This document shows, piece after piece, positions 34,025 through 43,272 of a stretch of 64,000 nt of DNA. The notes under the pieces are model-generated. The model did no database searches, had not been told where the DNA came from, and saw only the letters and a list, made by a program, of their open reading frames with translations. The stretch lies in contig JBCBMZ010000002.1 in NCBI GenBank assembly GCA_039822005.1, forward strand, positions 434,001 to 498,000, written 5' to 3'. This DNA comes from JBCBDX01 sp039822005 (lineage in GTDB: Bacteria; Pseudomonadota; Alphaproteobacteria; Rhizobiales; Rhizobiaceae). Numbering within the stretch: position 1 is the stretch's first letter; the number at the start of each line of letters is the position of its first letter. The translations under genes were made by a program, and so were the position numbers.

Positions 34025-35348
34025 TCCGGTGAGTGCAAAAAACACAAGCGCAGAAGCACTTGAGCTGAGCGTCGACACAAACGCTTCTACCGGTGCCGCA
34101 CCCTTTGGCGCTTACGAACGCATGGTGGCATGGCGCTATCTTAGGCCACGGCGCAAGGAGGCAGCTGTCTCAATCGTCACCATCATCTCCCTTGTCGGTG
34201 TAACCCTTGGCGTTGCGGCGCTGATTATCGTTATGGCGGTGATGAACGGATTTCGCGGTGAACTGCTCGATCGGATCCTTGGTCTTAATGGTCATATTTT
34301 TATCACGCCGATTGAGCGGCCGCTGGATGATTATGAAGAAGTCGCGAACCGCATCGAGGCGGCGCCCGGTGTCGTCAAGGCGGTTCCGCTGGTGGAAGGT
34401 CAGGCGCTGGTGTCGGGTGCTGTAGGCGCCGGCACAGGTGCGCTGGTTCGCGGCATACGGGTCAACGATTTTGAGCGGTTGGGCACGGTTTCCGAAAACA
34501 TACAGGAAGGCTCTGTGGAACGTTTTCGCGAAGGTGAAGGCGTGGCGATTGGCTTTCGCATGGCTCAAAATCTCGGGTTGATCGCCGGAGATTTGATCAC
34601 CCTTGTTTCGCCTGAAGGGGACGTGACACCCTTTGGCACAACCCCGCGTGTGAAATCCTACGAAGTTACCGCCGTCTTCGATATGGGCATGTCAGAATAT
34701 GATTCTTCCATTGTTTTCATGCCTCTGGAGGAAGCCCAACTTTATTTTAACAAGGAAGGTGTTGTGCAACTGATCGAGGTTTTTATCGAAGATCCCGATT
34801 CAGTGGACGCGTACCAAGCTGGCATCGAGGAGGCGGCGGCACGGCCACTTTACTCAACCGATTGGCGCCAGAGAAACCGCGCCTTCTTTTCAGCTTTGGT
34901 GATTGAGCGAAACGCGATGTTCATGATTTTGTCCATCGTCATCATTGTCGCCTCACTCAACATCATTTCATCATTGATCATGCTAGTGAAGGAGAAGGGC
35001 AGGGGTATTGCAATTCTGCGCACAATGGGCGCGCCGCAGTCTGCCATATTACGCATTTTTATCATGGCCGGTACAGGGGTCGGCGTGGTCGGTACCGGTG
35101 CCGGCCTGCTGTTGGGGGTGTTGGTGTGCCTGAACATCAAGGGCATCCAACGCCTGATCAATTGGCTCTCCGGCACACAGGTCTGGGATCCGACCGTGCG
35201 CTTTCTGACCGATATTCCCGCGCGCATTGATCCTTCGGAAACCGGTGCCGCTGTCGGATTGGCACTGGCGTTGGCCTTATTTGCAGCCATTCTGCCAGCC
35301 TTTCGCGCGGCGCGCCTCGATCCGGTCGAAGCGTTGAGGTACGAATAG
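34014..35348 (+). CDS. Lipoprotein-releasing ABC permease, LolC/LolE family
   Basis: The 444-residue protein is the membrane part of the Lol system, which extracts lipoproteins from the inner membrane. It has an N-terminal transmembrane helix after E-R-M-V-A-W-R-Y-L-R-P, a large periplasmic domain, and three C-terminal helices of the FtsX type. The end reads F-R-A-A-R-L-D-P-V-E-A-L-R-Y-E, as in the family. ATG 34014 overlaps the end of proS by 11 bases. With a single permease gene, the complex is probably a homodimer (LolF-like). Confidence 0.93.
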   Translation: MVTDPVSAKNTSAEALELSVDTNASTGAAPFGAYERMVAWRYLRPRRKEAAVSIVTIISLVGVTLGVAALIIVMAVMNGFRGELLDRILGLNGHIFITPIERPLDDYEEVANRIEAAPGVVKAVPLVEGQALVSGAVGAGTGALVRGIRVNDFERLGTVSENIQEGSVERFREGEGVAIGFRMAQNLGLIAGDLITLVSPEGDVTPFGTTPRVKSYEVTAVFDMGMSEYDSSIVFMPLEEAQLYFNKEGVVQLIEVFIEDPDSVDAYQAGIEEAAARPLYSTDWRQRNRAFFSALVIERNAMFMILSIVIIVASLNIISSLIMLVKEKGRGIAILRTMGAPQSAILRIFIMAGTGVGVVGTGAGLLLGVLVCLNIKGIQRLINWLSGTQVWDPTVRFLTDIPARIDPSETGAAVGLALALALFAAILPAFRAARLDPVEALRYE

Positions 35349-36031
35349 TGACCGCATCCCTCGTCCTGGACAATATCTACCGCGCTTACTACGAAGCGGA
35401 CCGCAAATTGGAAGTGTTGCGCGGTGCCTCGATTACGATTGAGCCCGGCGAAATGGTCGCTCTTGTTGCGCCGTCTGGGGCTGGAAAGTCGACGCTGCTG
35501 CATACCGCTGGCCTGTTGGAACGTCCAGACAGCGGCGAAGTGGTGCTTGGTGGCGTTGCTTGTGGGGGATTGGACGACGCAAAGCGTACTGCCAGACGCC
35601 GTAACGATATCGGCTATGTCTATCAGTTCCACCACTTGCTGCCCGAATTCTCCGCAGTCGAGAACGTTATGATCCCGCAGATGATACGGGGCGTGGGCGT
35701 GCGTGAAGCCAACAAGCGTGCACTCGAGTTGCTGGACTATATGCGGATCAAACCACGTGCCGCACACCGGCCGGCTGAACTTTCTGGTGGTGAGCAGCAA
35801 CGTGTTGCCATTGCCCGCGCGGTAGCAAACGCGCCGCTCGTTTTGCTAGCGGATGAACCCACTGGCAATCTTGACCCTGAAACCTCCTCCTATGTGTTTG
35901 ACGCGCTGGAAGCTTTGGTTCGTCAGTCTGGTTTGTCGACATTGATTGCCACGCACAATCACGCGTTGGCGTCCAAGATGGATCGTATTGTCACCCTGAT
36001 AGAAGGGCAATTGGCGCCCATGAAATTGTGA
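35348..36031 (+). CDS. lolD: Lipoprotein-releasing ABC transporter ATPase LolD
   Basis: The 227-residue ATPase drives the Lol permease encoded just upstream; the GTG start overlaps the permease stop by one base. Walker A is A-P-S-G-A-G-K-S-T, the signature L-S-G-G-E-Q-Q-R, and Walker B L-L-A-D-E-P-T-G-N-L-D. The length and the H-N-H switch region fit LolD. The first residue of the canonical G-x-x-G-x-G-K-S-T is alanine here, a small variation. Confidence 0.94.
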   Translation: MTASLVLDNIYRAYYEADRKLEVLRGASITIEPGEMVALVAPSGAGKSTLLHTAGLLERPDSGEVVLGGVACGGLDDAKRTARRRNDIGYVYQFHHLLPEFSAVENVMIPQMIRGVGVREANKRALELLDYMRIKPRAAHRPAELSGGEQQRVAIARAVANAPLVLLADEPTGNLDPETSSYVFDALEALVRQSGLSTLIATHNHALASKMDRIVTLIEGQLAPMKL

Positions 36032-36150
36032 CAGGTTAAACGGTTGTTTACCATGCCTAGATGACAAAGTTCTTTTTTTGTTCCGCCTCTTGCAAATGGA
36101 ACATGACAAGAACATAATGAGATCAGAAACCGAATATGGAGACTGATCCC

Positions 36151-36240
36151 ATGATTGAACTCGTTCGTGACTTCGCCTCTTTCCTGTCTGTAGCCACCTT
36201 CGTCATTTCGTTGACTACTTGCCTCAGTTTTCTCGCCTAG
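36151..36240 (+). CDS. Hydrophobic 29-residue microprotein
   Basis: ATG 36151 follows GGAGA by 8 bases; an in-frame ATG at 36136 would add five residues but lies before that ribosome-binding site. The product begins M-I-E-L-V-R-D-F-A-S-F and continues as one hydrophobic helix ending C-L-S-F-L-A, so a single-span membrane microprotein is likely. It stands alone between lolD and dnaE. I do not recognise a family and infer no function. Confidence 0.5.
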   Translation: MIELVRDFASFLSVATFVISLTTCLSFLA

Positions 36241-36404
36241 GTCTGCTATTCGGGGATTTGGGGTTCCCGGCCGAGCTAGAAGGCCCGGTATGGATTGTCT
36301 GGGATAGTGGGGATGAACCAACCGCGGGCTCGACACATGTTGCGGCCCCATTCATCATCTAGCTTTCGCGCTGATTCCGAAGCGCGCTGCTGGAAATGTT
36401 GGAT

Positions 36405-39400
36405 ATGTCATCTGCCTCGTTCATTCATCTGCGCACTCACAGTGCCTACTCTTTGTTGGAAGGTGCGCTGCCGCTCAAAAAGCTGATCAAGTGGGCCACG
36501 GAAAATGACGCGCCTGCCATCGCCATCACCGATACCAACAACCTGTTTGGCGCCTTGGAGTTTGCGGTCAAAGCGTCTGGCGATGGCATTCAGCCCATCA
36601 TTGGCTGCCAGTTGGCGATAGAATTTACAACTTCTGACAGTGGCGGTGCCAGCAAAAGCAGTAAAAGAACATCGTCGCCGATCTTGTTGATTGCAGCGAC
36701 TGAGGCCGGATACGCCAACATCGTCGAACTGGTGAGCCAGTCCTATCTGCAGCCGGTGGACACCGGCGAAACGTTGATTGAAGATGGTTGGCTGGCAGGC
36801 AAGACAGAAGGTGTCATTTGCTTGACCGGTGGGCCGGACGGCCCGATCGGCCATGCGATCGCGGACGGAAATATGGCGATCGCAAGTGACAGGCTAAATC
36901 GTCTGAAGGCGCTGTTTGATGATCGTCTTTACGTGGAATTGCAGCGTCATGGTACTTACGATCGGCATGTAGAGGCAGAGACCGCCAAGCTCGCCTATCA
37001 ATTCGACCTGCCGCTCGTTGCCACCAACGATGCCCATTTTCTCAAGAAGAATGACTATGAAGCCCATGACGCGCTGATAGCGATTGCGGATGGGGAAGTG
37101 CTTTCCAACGACAATCGGCGGCAATTAACGCCAGACCATTGGCTGAAACCGGCAGCCGACATGGTGGCACTTTATGCCGATATACCCGAAGCGGTTGAGA
37201 ATACCGTGGAGATTGCCACGCGTTGTTCTTACTACCCTTCGACACGCAAGCCCATTTTGCCGCGTTTCGCCAAAGTTCCCGAAGGCGCGACGGCTGTTCA
37301 GGCTGACCAAACCGAATCCGACGAGTTGAAGCGTCAAGCGCTTGAGGGTCTGAACGCACGTCTTGAGATAAATGGATTGGCCGAAGGGCACAGTCGCGAG
37401 GACTATGAAAAGCGTCTGGAGCATGAGCTGGCCATCATCGAGAACATGAAATTTCCCGGCTACTTTCTGATCGTCGCCGACTTTATCAAATGGGCAAAAG
37501 ACCAAGACATTCCGGTAGGGCCTGGCAGGGGATCAGGTGCAGGCTCTCTGGTGGCGTGGTCGCTGACCATTACCGACATTGACCCGCTGCGCTTTTCACT
37601 TCTCTTCGAACGTTTTCTCAATCCGGCACGGGTCTCCATGCCGGACTTCGATATCGACTTTTGTCAGGACCGGCGGGGCGAAGTCATTCGCTACGTGCAG
37701 GAAAAATATGGCGTCGATCAGGTCGGGCAGATCATCACGTTTGGAACGCTTCAGGCGCGAGCGGTTTTACGCGATGTGGGCCGTGTGTTGGAAATGCCCT
37801 ATGGGCAGGTCGACCGCCTTTGCAAGCTCGTGCCGAACAACCCTGCCAATCCCACGACGTTAGCAGAGGCCATCAAGGGCGATGAGAAATTTAATGAGGA
37901 GCGCGAGCGCGAACCTATCGTCGGTCAACTGCTGGATATGTCGCTCAAGCTGGAAGGCCTGTTCCGTCATGCCTCGACCCACGCAGCGGGCATTGTGATC
38001 GGAGATCGACCACTGTCCAAGCTCGTGCCGATGTACCGCGATCCGCGCTCGGATATGCCGGTCACCCAGTTCAATATGAAATGGGTTGAGCAAGCCGGTT
38101 TGGTCAAGTTCGACTTTTTGGGTCTCAAGACACTCTCTGTATTGGACGCAGCTGTCAAACTCGTGCGCCGTCGTGGCATCGATCTTGATTTGGCAACGCT
38201 CCCGTTCGACGACAAGCCGACCTATGACATGATGGCCCAAGGCAACACCATCGGCATCTTTCAGGTGGAGAGCCCGGGCATGCGTTCAGCCCTTTTGGGG
38301 ATGAAGCCTGATTGTATCGAGGATGTTATCGCGCTTGTGGCTCTCTACCGCCCAGGCCCGATGGACAATATTCCGACCTACAATGCGCGCAAACACGGCC
38401 AGGAGGAAATTGCCTCGATCCATCCTTTGATCGATCACCTCGTCGCAGAGACACAAGGGGTGATCGTCTATCAGGAGCAGGTCATGCAAATTGCGCAGGA
38501 ACTGGCGGGCTACTCGCTGGGCGAAGCGGACTTGCTACGCCGCGCAATGGGCAAAAAAATCCGCGAGGAAATGGACAAGCAGCGCGTCCGCTTTGTTGAT
38601 GGATGCAAGGAGCGCGACCTGACCGAAACGCAGGCCAACGGTATCTTCGACCTGTTGGCCAAGTTTGCCGACTACGGGTTCAACAAGTCTCACGCTGCCG
38701 CCTATGCTGTCGTTTCCTACCATACCGCCTACTTGAAAGCCCATTATCCGGTTGAGTTCATCGCCGCGTCGATGACCTATGACATGGGCAACACAGATAA
38801 GCTGAACGACTATCGCCGCGACGCGCAGCGTCTGGGGATCAGTGTCGAAGCACCTTCGGTGCAAACTTCGTTCCGGCCGTTTGAGGTGGGCGAGAGCAAG
38901 ATATTTTACGCCCTTGCTGCCATCAAGGGGGTCGGCGAGGCGGCGGTTGACCACATTGTTGAGGTGCGCGGTGATCTTAAATTTGCAAGCTTGGAGGATT
39001 TCGCCCAGCGGATTGACGCGCGGGTCGTTAACCGCCGAACCTTGGAGAGCCTGATCAACGCCGGTGCACTGGATTGTTTCGGTCATACCCGAGCTGCCTT
39101 GGTAGCAGGTATCGACCGGATTATCGGCCTCTCCCAAAGAACGGCACAGCAGGCTGAAAGCGGTCAGGGCGACATTTTTGGGAGTTCAGCGGCGGTCGAG
39201 CCGGAACGCTTGCATCTGCCGCTGACGGAACAATGGACCGAAAACCAAATGCTGATGAAGGAGATGCAGGCCATTGGGTTCTACTTCTCGGCCCACCCAC
39301 TCGATGCCTATGCGTCGATGCTGGAAAAAATGCGCGTTCAGTCGTGGAACCAATTTTCTGCCAGTATGAAACAGGGCGCACGCGCGGGCCGTTTGGCGGC

Positions 39401-39866
39401 GACCGTTGTCTCAAAGCGCGTGCGGCGCACGCGTACCGGCTCCAAAATGGCGGTTCTCACCCTGTCCGATGCGACGAGCCAATATGAAGTGGTGATGTAT
39501 TCCGACCAGCTGGAACAGTATGGTGACATTGCTGAAGCAGGAAAAAACTTTATTTTGACCGTCAGTGTGCGTGAGCGAGATGATGACCAATTGAGCGTGA
39601 TATTGAATACGCTGACGCCACTTGAGCAACGCGCGGGCGACAGCAGCATTCATTTGCTTCGCATTTTCGTGCGAGATGCGGCCCCGACAACTTCCATTTC
39701 CCGCCAACTTCGTAAAGGCGGCTCAAGCCCGGTTTCGCTTGTCGTGATCAAACCCGAAGGGGCAGGTGAAGTTGAAATTGAACTTTCCGGTAATTACACC
39801 ATCAATCCGCCGATTGCCAAAGCCATCAAGGCAATTGATGGCGTGGTCGATGTCGAGATGGTTTAG
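36405..39866 (+). CDS. dnaE: DNA polymerase III subunit alpha
   Basis: The product (1153 residues from ATG 36405, or 1156 from ATG 36396) is the replicative polymerase. The N-terminal PHP domain begins F-I-H-L-R-T-H-S-A-Y-S-L-L-E-G-A. The catalytic aspartates lie in M-P-D-F-D-I-D-F and nearby R-G-S-G-A-G-S-L-V-A-W. A C-terminal OB-fold region and beta-clamp binding part follow. The length matches DnaE1 rather than the shorter error-prone DnaE2. No good ribosome-binding site separates the two possible starts. Confidence 0.96.
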   Translation: MSSASFIHLRTHSAYSLLEGALPLKKLIKWATENDAPAIAITDTNNLFGALEFAVKASGDGIQPIIGCQLAIEFTTSDSGGASKSSKRTSSPILLIAATEAGYANIVELVSQSYLQPVDTGETLIEDGWLAGKTEGVICLTGGPDGPIGHAIADGNMAIASDRLNRLKALFDDRLYVELQRHGTYDRHVEAETAKLAYQFDLPLVATNDAHFLKKNDYEAHDALIAIADGEVLSNDNRRQLTPDHWLKPAADMVALYADIPEAVENTVEIATRCSYYPSTRKPILPRFAKVPEGATAVQADQTESDELKRQALEGLNARLEINGLAEGHSREDYEKRLEHELAIIENMKFPGYFLIVADFIKWAKDQDIPVGPGRGSGAGSLVAWSLTITDIDPLRFSLLFERFLNPARVSMPDFDIDFCQDRRGEVIRYVQEKYGVDQVGQIITFGTLQARAVLRDVGRVLEMPYGQVDRLCKLVPNNPANPTTLAEAIKGDEKFNEEREREPIVGQLLDMSLKLEGLFRHASTHAAGIVIGDRPLSKLVPMYRDPRSDMPVTQFNMKWVEQAGLVKFDFLGLKTLSVLDAAVKLVRRRGIDLDLATLPFDDKPTYDMMAQGNTIGIFQVESPGMRSALLGMKPDCIEDVIALVALYRPGPMDNIPTYNARKHGQEEIASIHPLIDHLVAETQGVIVYQEQVMQIAQELAGYSLGEADLLRRAMGKKIREEMDKQRVRFVDGCKERDLTETQANGIFDLLAKFADYGFNKSHAAAYAVVSYHTAYLKAHYPVEFIAASMTYDMGNTDKLNDYRRDAQRLGISVEAPSVQTSFRPFEVGESKIFYALAAIKGVGEAAVDHIVEVRGDLKFASLEDFAQRIDARVVNRRTLESLINAGALDCFGHTRAALVAGIDRIIGLSQRTAQQAESGQGDIFGSSAAVEPERLHLPLTEQWTENQMLMKEMQAIGFYFSAHPLDAYASMLEKMRVQSWNQFSASMKQGARAGRLAATVVSKRVRRTRTGSKMAVLTLSDATSQYEVVMYSDQLEQYGDIAEAGKNFILTVSVRERDDDQLSVILNTLTPLEQRAGDSSIHLLRIFVRDAAPTTSISRQLRKGGSSPVSLVVIKPEGAGEVEIELSGNYTINPPIAKAIKAIDGVVDVEMV

Positions 39867-39893
39867 CCGGGAACCAGTATTTGAGGGGTTGCT

Positions 39894-40655
39894 ATGAATG
39901 CGATTAAAACGGCGCTGATAACCGGTGCATCGCGCGGTATCGGTGAAGCCACGGCACGGCATTTGGCGGCCAACGGCTGGAATGTGGTGCTCGCCGCCCG
40001 GTCTTTGTCAGACATTGAACGTATCGTGGCGGAGCTTCGTGAAGCGGGCGGCGAAGCACTCGCAAAGGATTGCGATGTTGCCGATTATGCATCTGCGTCA
40101 GCCCTGGTTGATGCGGCAAGGAACCGGTTTGGGGACATTGACCTCGTCGTCAATAATGCAGGCGTAATCAACCCCATAGCGCGTTTGGCAGATTCAAATC
40201 CTGAAGAATGGTCATCGGTCGTCGATATCAATTTGAAGGGAGTTTACCACGTTGTTCGCGCGGTGTTGCCTGTCATGCTGCAGACCGGGAGCGGCACCAT
40301 CATCAACATTTCCTCCGGTGCGGCCAATGCGCCGCTGGAGGGCTGGAGCCATTATTGCGCCACCAAGGCTGCGGTAAAAATGCTTACTGCGATGGTGCAC
40401 AAGGAATATGGCGACAAAGGCATTCGCTCCGTAGGGCTCTCGCCGGGCACGGTGGCCACCAACATGCAGGTCGACATCAAAGCATCGGGCATCAACCCGG
40501 TTTCCCAACTGGATCCTGATGTGCACATCCCGCCGGAATGGGTGGCGAGAGCCATTGCCTGGCTCGCTGGAGCAGGCGCTGATGGCTACCTTGGCACTGA
40601 CTTTTCTCTCAAGACTGATGAGGGCCGCGCGGCGGTGGGTTTGCCACCGGTTTAG
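39894..40655 (+). CDS. Short-chain dehydrogenase/reductase
   Basis: The 253-residue Rossmann protein has the cofactor motif T-G-A-S-R-G-I-G, the structural N-N-A-G, and the catalytic serine with Y-C-A-T-K (Y-x3-K). It should use NADP or NAD for a small alcohol or ketone; the substrate cannot be told. It begins 28 bases after dnaE. Its TAG overlaps the TAA of the convergent gene at 40652 (shared T-T-A-G), so the two genes end on each other. Confidence 0.92.
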   Translation: MNAIKTALITGASRGIGEATARHLAANGWNVVLAARSLSDIERIVAELREAGGEALAKDCDVADYASASALVDAARNRFGDIDLVVNNAGVINPIARLADSNPEEWSSVVDINLKGVYHVVRAVLPVMLQTGSGTIINISSGAANAPLEGWSHYCATKAAVKMLTAMVHKEYGDKGIRSVGLSPGTVATNMQVDIKASGINPVSQLDPDVHIPPEWVARAIAWLAGAGADGYLGTDFSLKTDEGRAAVGLPPV

Positions 40656-41125
40656 GGGTTCTTTATCGCTCGCCGCACCGCGCCATCCAGCGCTTGCAAA
40701 AAGCGCGACCGGTCAGCCTTGGAAAATGGCGCCGGGCCGCCGATGTTTTCACCAACAGCACCCGCGCGCAGATCGGCCATGATCGAGCGTGTGGCCACTT
40801 GGGAGCCTATACTGTCATGCGTAAATGGCGTGCCTTTGTTTGATAGCACCTGCGCACCATTTTCCAAGCACCGCTCCGCAAGCAATATGTCAGCGGTGAT
40901 CACAACACAGCCTGGGTGGGCGTTTTCGGCGATCCAATCATCGGCCGCATCGAAACCGTCGCCCACGCGAACTGTGTAAATGCCGGGCTGATCGGGTGTG
41001 CGGATAAAAGAATTGGCGACGATGACGACGGGCACGGAAAGACGTTCGCCCACGCGATAACACTCCTGCTTGACCGGGCAAGCATCAGCATCGATGAGAA
41101 TGGCCGTCGGCTTACTCACTTTCAT
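40652..41125 (-). CDS. YaiI/YqxD family (DUF188) protein
   Basis: The 157-residue product starts M-K-V-S-K-P-T-A-I-L-I-D-A-D-A-C-P-V-K, the hallmark of the YaiI/YqxD family, which has a PIN-like fold and is of unknown function. Further family stretches are V-I-T-A-D-I-L-L-A-E-R and G-P-A-P-F-S-K-A-D-R. ATG 41125 lies within the end of dinB; the open frame runs on upstream for 100 codons of dinB shadow. The two genes are probably translated from one mRNA. Confidence 0.9.
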   Translation of the reverse strand: MKVSKPTAILIDADACPVKQECYRVGERLSVPVVIVANSFIRTPDQPGIYTVRVGDGFDAADDWIAENAHPGCVVITADILLAERCLENGAQVLSNKGTPFTHDSIGSQVATRSIMADLRAGAVGENIGGPAPFSKADRSRFLQALDGAVRRAIKNP

Positions 41126-42425
41126 CCACCTTGCCGGGTTTGCCTCGATTGCCGGTACCAAATGTATAGCCTGTCTCCACCGCGCGGTCGCCAAATTTGC
41201 CCCGAAGCGCGTCGATGGCGTGTTCCGCTTTGGCGCGCTTGACGGAACCGACATCCACCAGATCATCGGGATCGGCACGATCGGGGTCGTCGAAATCCGA
41301 AACACCCACGCCAAGTAACCTGAAGGCTGTGCCGTCGGCCTCTTTTTCCAAAAGCGGCAAGGCGGTTCGGAAGATACGGTCAGCCAATTGCGTGGGGTCG
41401 CTGAGCGCGCGGTTGCGTGTGCGGGATTTAAAGTCACCCGTTTTGAGTTTCAACACCACCGTACGCCCCGCCAGTTCCTTTGCTTTTAACCGTTCCGACA
41501 CTTTTTCACTCAAGGCCCGCAACACGGGCACCAGTTTCCCCAAGTCGCTATAGTCTTCATTGAATGTTGTCTCATGGCTGATGCTTTTGGCGCCGGTACG
41601 TGGTGTCACTGAACGATCATCCATGCCGCGTGACAGGCGATATAGACGTCGCCCCATAACGCCATAACGTTTCATCAAATCGGTCTCTTCAATCGTCTGA
41701 AGCTGGCCAATTGTACGGATATTGTCCTGTTCGAGGGAAGCTGCAAAAGCCTTGCCAACGCCCCATATCATCGTCACGGGTTTGTTGGCCAAAAACGAAA
41801 GTGCTTCCGCCTGGCCGATGACAGAAAATCCCCTTGGCTTTTCAAAGTCTGACGCGATTTTGGCCAGAAACTTGCAATACGAGAGCCCAACGGACACGGT
41901 GATGCCGATTTCCCTGGCAATTTTGTTGACGAGCTTTGCCAGGGTTCGCGCTGGCGTGTCATGGTGTAGTCTCTGCGTGCCGGAAAGGTCAAGAAAGGCC
42001 TCGTCAATCGAAATGGGCTCGACGAGAGGCGTCAGCGATAGCATCTGCTCGCGCACCTGCCGTCCCACCGCCGCATATTTGGCCATGTCCGGTTTGAACA
42101 CCACGGCATCGGGGCACAGTTTGAGCGCTTTGAACATCGGCATGGCCGAGCGAACGCCATAGGTGCGCGCGACATAGCAGCAAGTGGAAACGACGCCGCG
42201 CTGCCCCCCGCCAATGATGACAGGTTGATCGCGAATGTCTGGGTTGTCGCGCTTTTCAACGGCGGCGTAGAACGCATCGCAATCGATGTGGGCGATGGAA
42301 AGTTCATCCAACTCGACGTGACGCACCATACGCGGTGCGCCGCATTGGCGGCATCTATTCTCATCGGCCACCGACGGCGTCAGGCAATCACGACAAAAAC
42401 CTGAAACTGGATGTTGGTAGGTCAC
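41112..42425 (-). CDS. dinB: DNA polymerase IV with N-terminal zinc-ribbon
   Basis: The 437-residue Y-family polymerase carries out translesion synthesis. Catalytic residues lie in H-I-D-C-D-A-F-Y-A-A-V-E and S-I-D-E-A-F-L-D-L. A beta-clamp motif is likely near the C-terminus. The first 30 residues hold two C-x2-C pairs (C11/C14 and C25/C28), forming a small zinc ribbon absent from E. coli DinB but seen in rhizobial forms. It overlaps the yaiI-like gene by 14 bases. Confidence 0.94.
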   Translation of the reverse strand: MTYQHPVSGFCRDCLTPSVADENRCRQCGAPRMVRHVELDELSIAHIDCDAFYAAVEKRDNPDIRDQPVIIGGGQRGVVSTCCYVARTYGVRSAMPMFKALKLCPDAVVFKPDMAKYAAVGRQVREQMLSLTPLVEPISIDEAFLDLSGTQRLHHDTPARTLAKLVNKIAREIGITVSVGLSYCKFLAKIASDFEKPRGFSVIGQAEALSFLANKPVTMIWGVGKAFAASLEQDNIRTIGQLQTIEETDLMKRYGVMGRRLYRLSRGMDDRSVTPRTGAKSISHETTFNEDYSDLGKLVPVLRALSEKVSERLKAKELAGRTVVLKLKTGDFKSRTRNRALSDPTQLADRIFRTALPLLEKEADGTAFRLLGVGVSDFDDPDRADPDDLVDVGSVKRAKAEHAIDALRGKFGDRAVETGYTFGTGNRGKPGKVDESE

Positions 42426-42452
42426 CGCTGCAACATAGGGCCTTCTTTTACT

Positions 42453-42749
42453 TCACACAAAGTCGCCGGGCCCGGGAACCGGGGCACCAGCCAGACGCAT
42501 GTGGGCCATCTGAACAGTGTCGGGGGCGAGTTCATTTTCTTCGCAAAACCGCATGAGTGTCGGTTCATGGCCCAACAGGAATTCGAGCACGCCAGCCAAA
42601 AAACCGGGCTGAGACGCAGCAGCGCGGATGTGATCGGGCTCGATACCCGTTAGAGCCATAAAACGACTGATTTGTTCTCCGTCGGCTGCGATCCATGAAA
42701 GCGCCGCAGTGGCGATTGCGTCATCATGCGGCGTTGGACTTTTGACCAT
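42453..42749 (-). CDS. DUF3572 family protein
   Basis: The 98-residue product resembles the DUF3572 family of alphaproteobacteria: A-L-S-W-I-A-A-D in the first helix, F-M-A-L-T-G-I, and V-L-E-F-L-L-G-H-E. It is probably all-helical and cytoplasmic. It lies just upstream of dinB on the same strand and divergent from divK. Function unknown. Confidence 0.85.
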   Translation of the reverse strand: MVKSPTPHDDAIATAALSWIAADGEQISRFMALTGIEPDHIRAAASQPGFLAGVLEFLLGHEPTLMRFCEENELAPDTVQMAHMRLAGAPVPGPGDFV

Positions 42750-42856
42750 CGGTTTAAGCTTTCGTTGGTGCGCAGGGGTATATCGCTGTTATCGCGCTGG
42801 CGTAAACTAGAGGCAAGCGGGTTGATTCGCTCAAGATGGGTTAAACGAGAAAATTC

Positions 42857-43231
42857 ATGTCGACGAAAAAGGTCATGATCGTTGAAGACAATGAGCTGAA
42901 CATGAAGCTCTTCCGCGACCTTATCGAGGCCAGCGGTTATGATACAGTGCGCACCCAAAATGGTCTGGAAGCCTTGGATTTGGCGCGCATCCATCGTCCT
43001 GACCTGATTTTGATGGATATCCAGCTTCCCGAGGTTTCAGGCTTGGAAGTCACCAAATGGCTCAAAGCCGATGATGACCTCCATTCTATCCCTGTCATTG
43101 CGGTGACCGCTTTCGCCATGAAGGGTGATGAGGAGCGCATCCGCCAGGGGGGATGTGAAGGCTATATTTCCAAACCGATCTCTGTTCCTAATTTTATTGA
43201 AACCATTAAGTCGTATCTTGGCGACTTGTGA
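42857..43231 (+). CDS. divK: Single-domain response regulator DivK
   Basis: The 124-residue receiver domain is DivK, an essential cell-cycle regulator that is phosphorylated by DivJ and dephosphorylated by PleC and that acts through DivL on CtrA. The phosphoacceptor is D54 in L-I-L-M-D-I-Q-L-P-E, with acidic residues E10-D11 and the conserved T and K (V-T-A-F-A-M-K, S-K-P-I). There is no output domain. pleD follows immediately, as in Caulobacter and rhizobia. Confidence 0.95.
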   Translation: MSTKKVMIVEDNELNMKLFRDLIEASGYDTVRTQNGLEALDLARIHRPDLILMDIQLPEVSGLEVTKWLKADDDLHSIPVIAVTAFAMKGDEERIRQGGCEGYISKPISVPNFIETIKSYLGDL

Positions 43232-43272
43232 TCGCCCATCGGCGGTCAGATTTGGCCGGAGATGTTTCGCTC

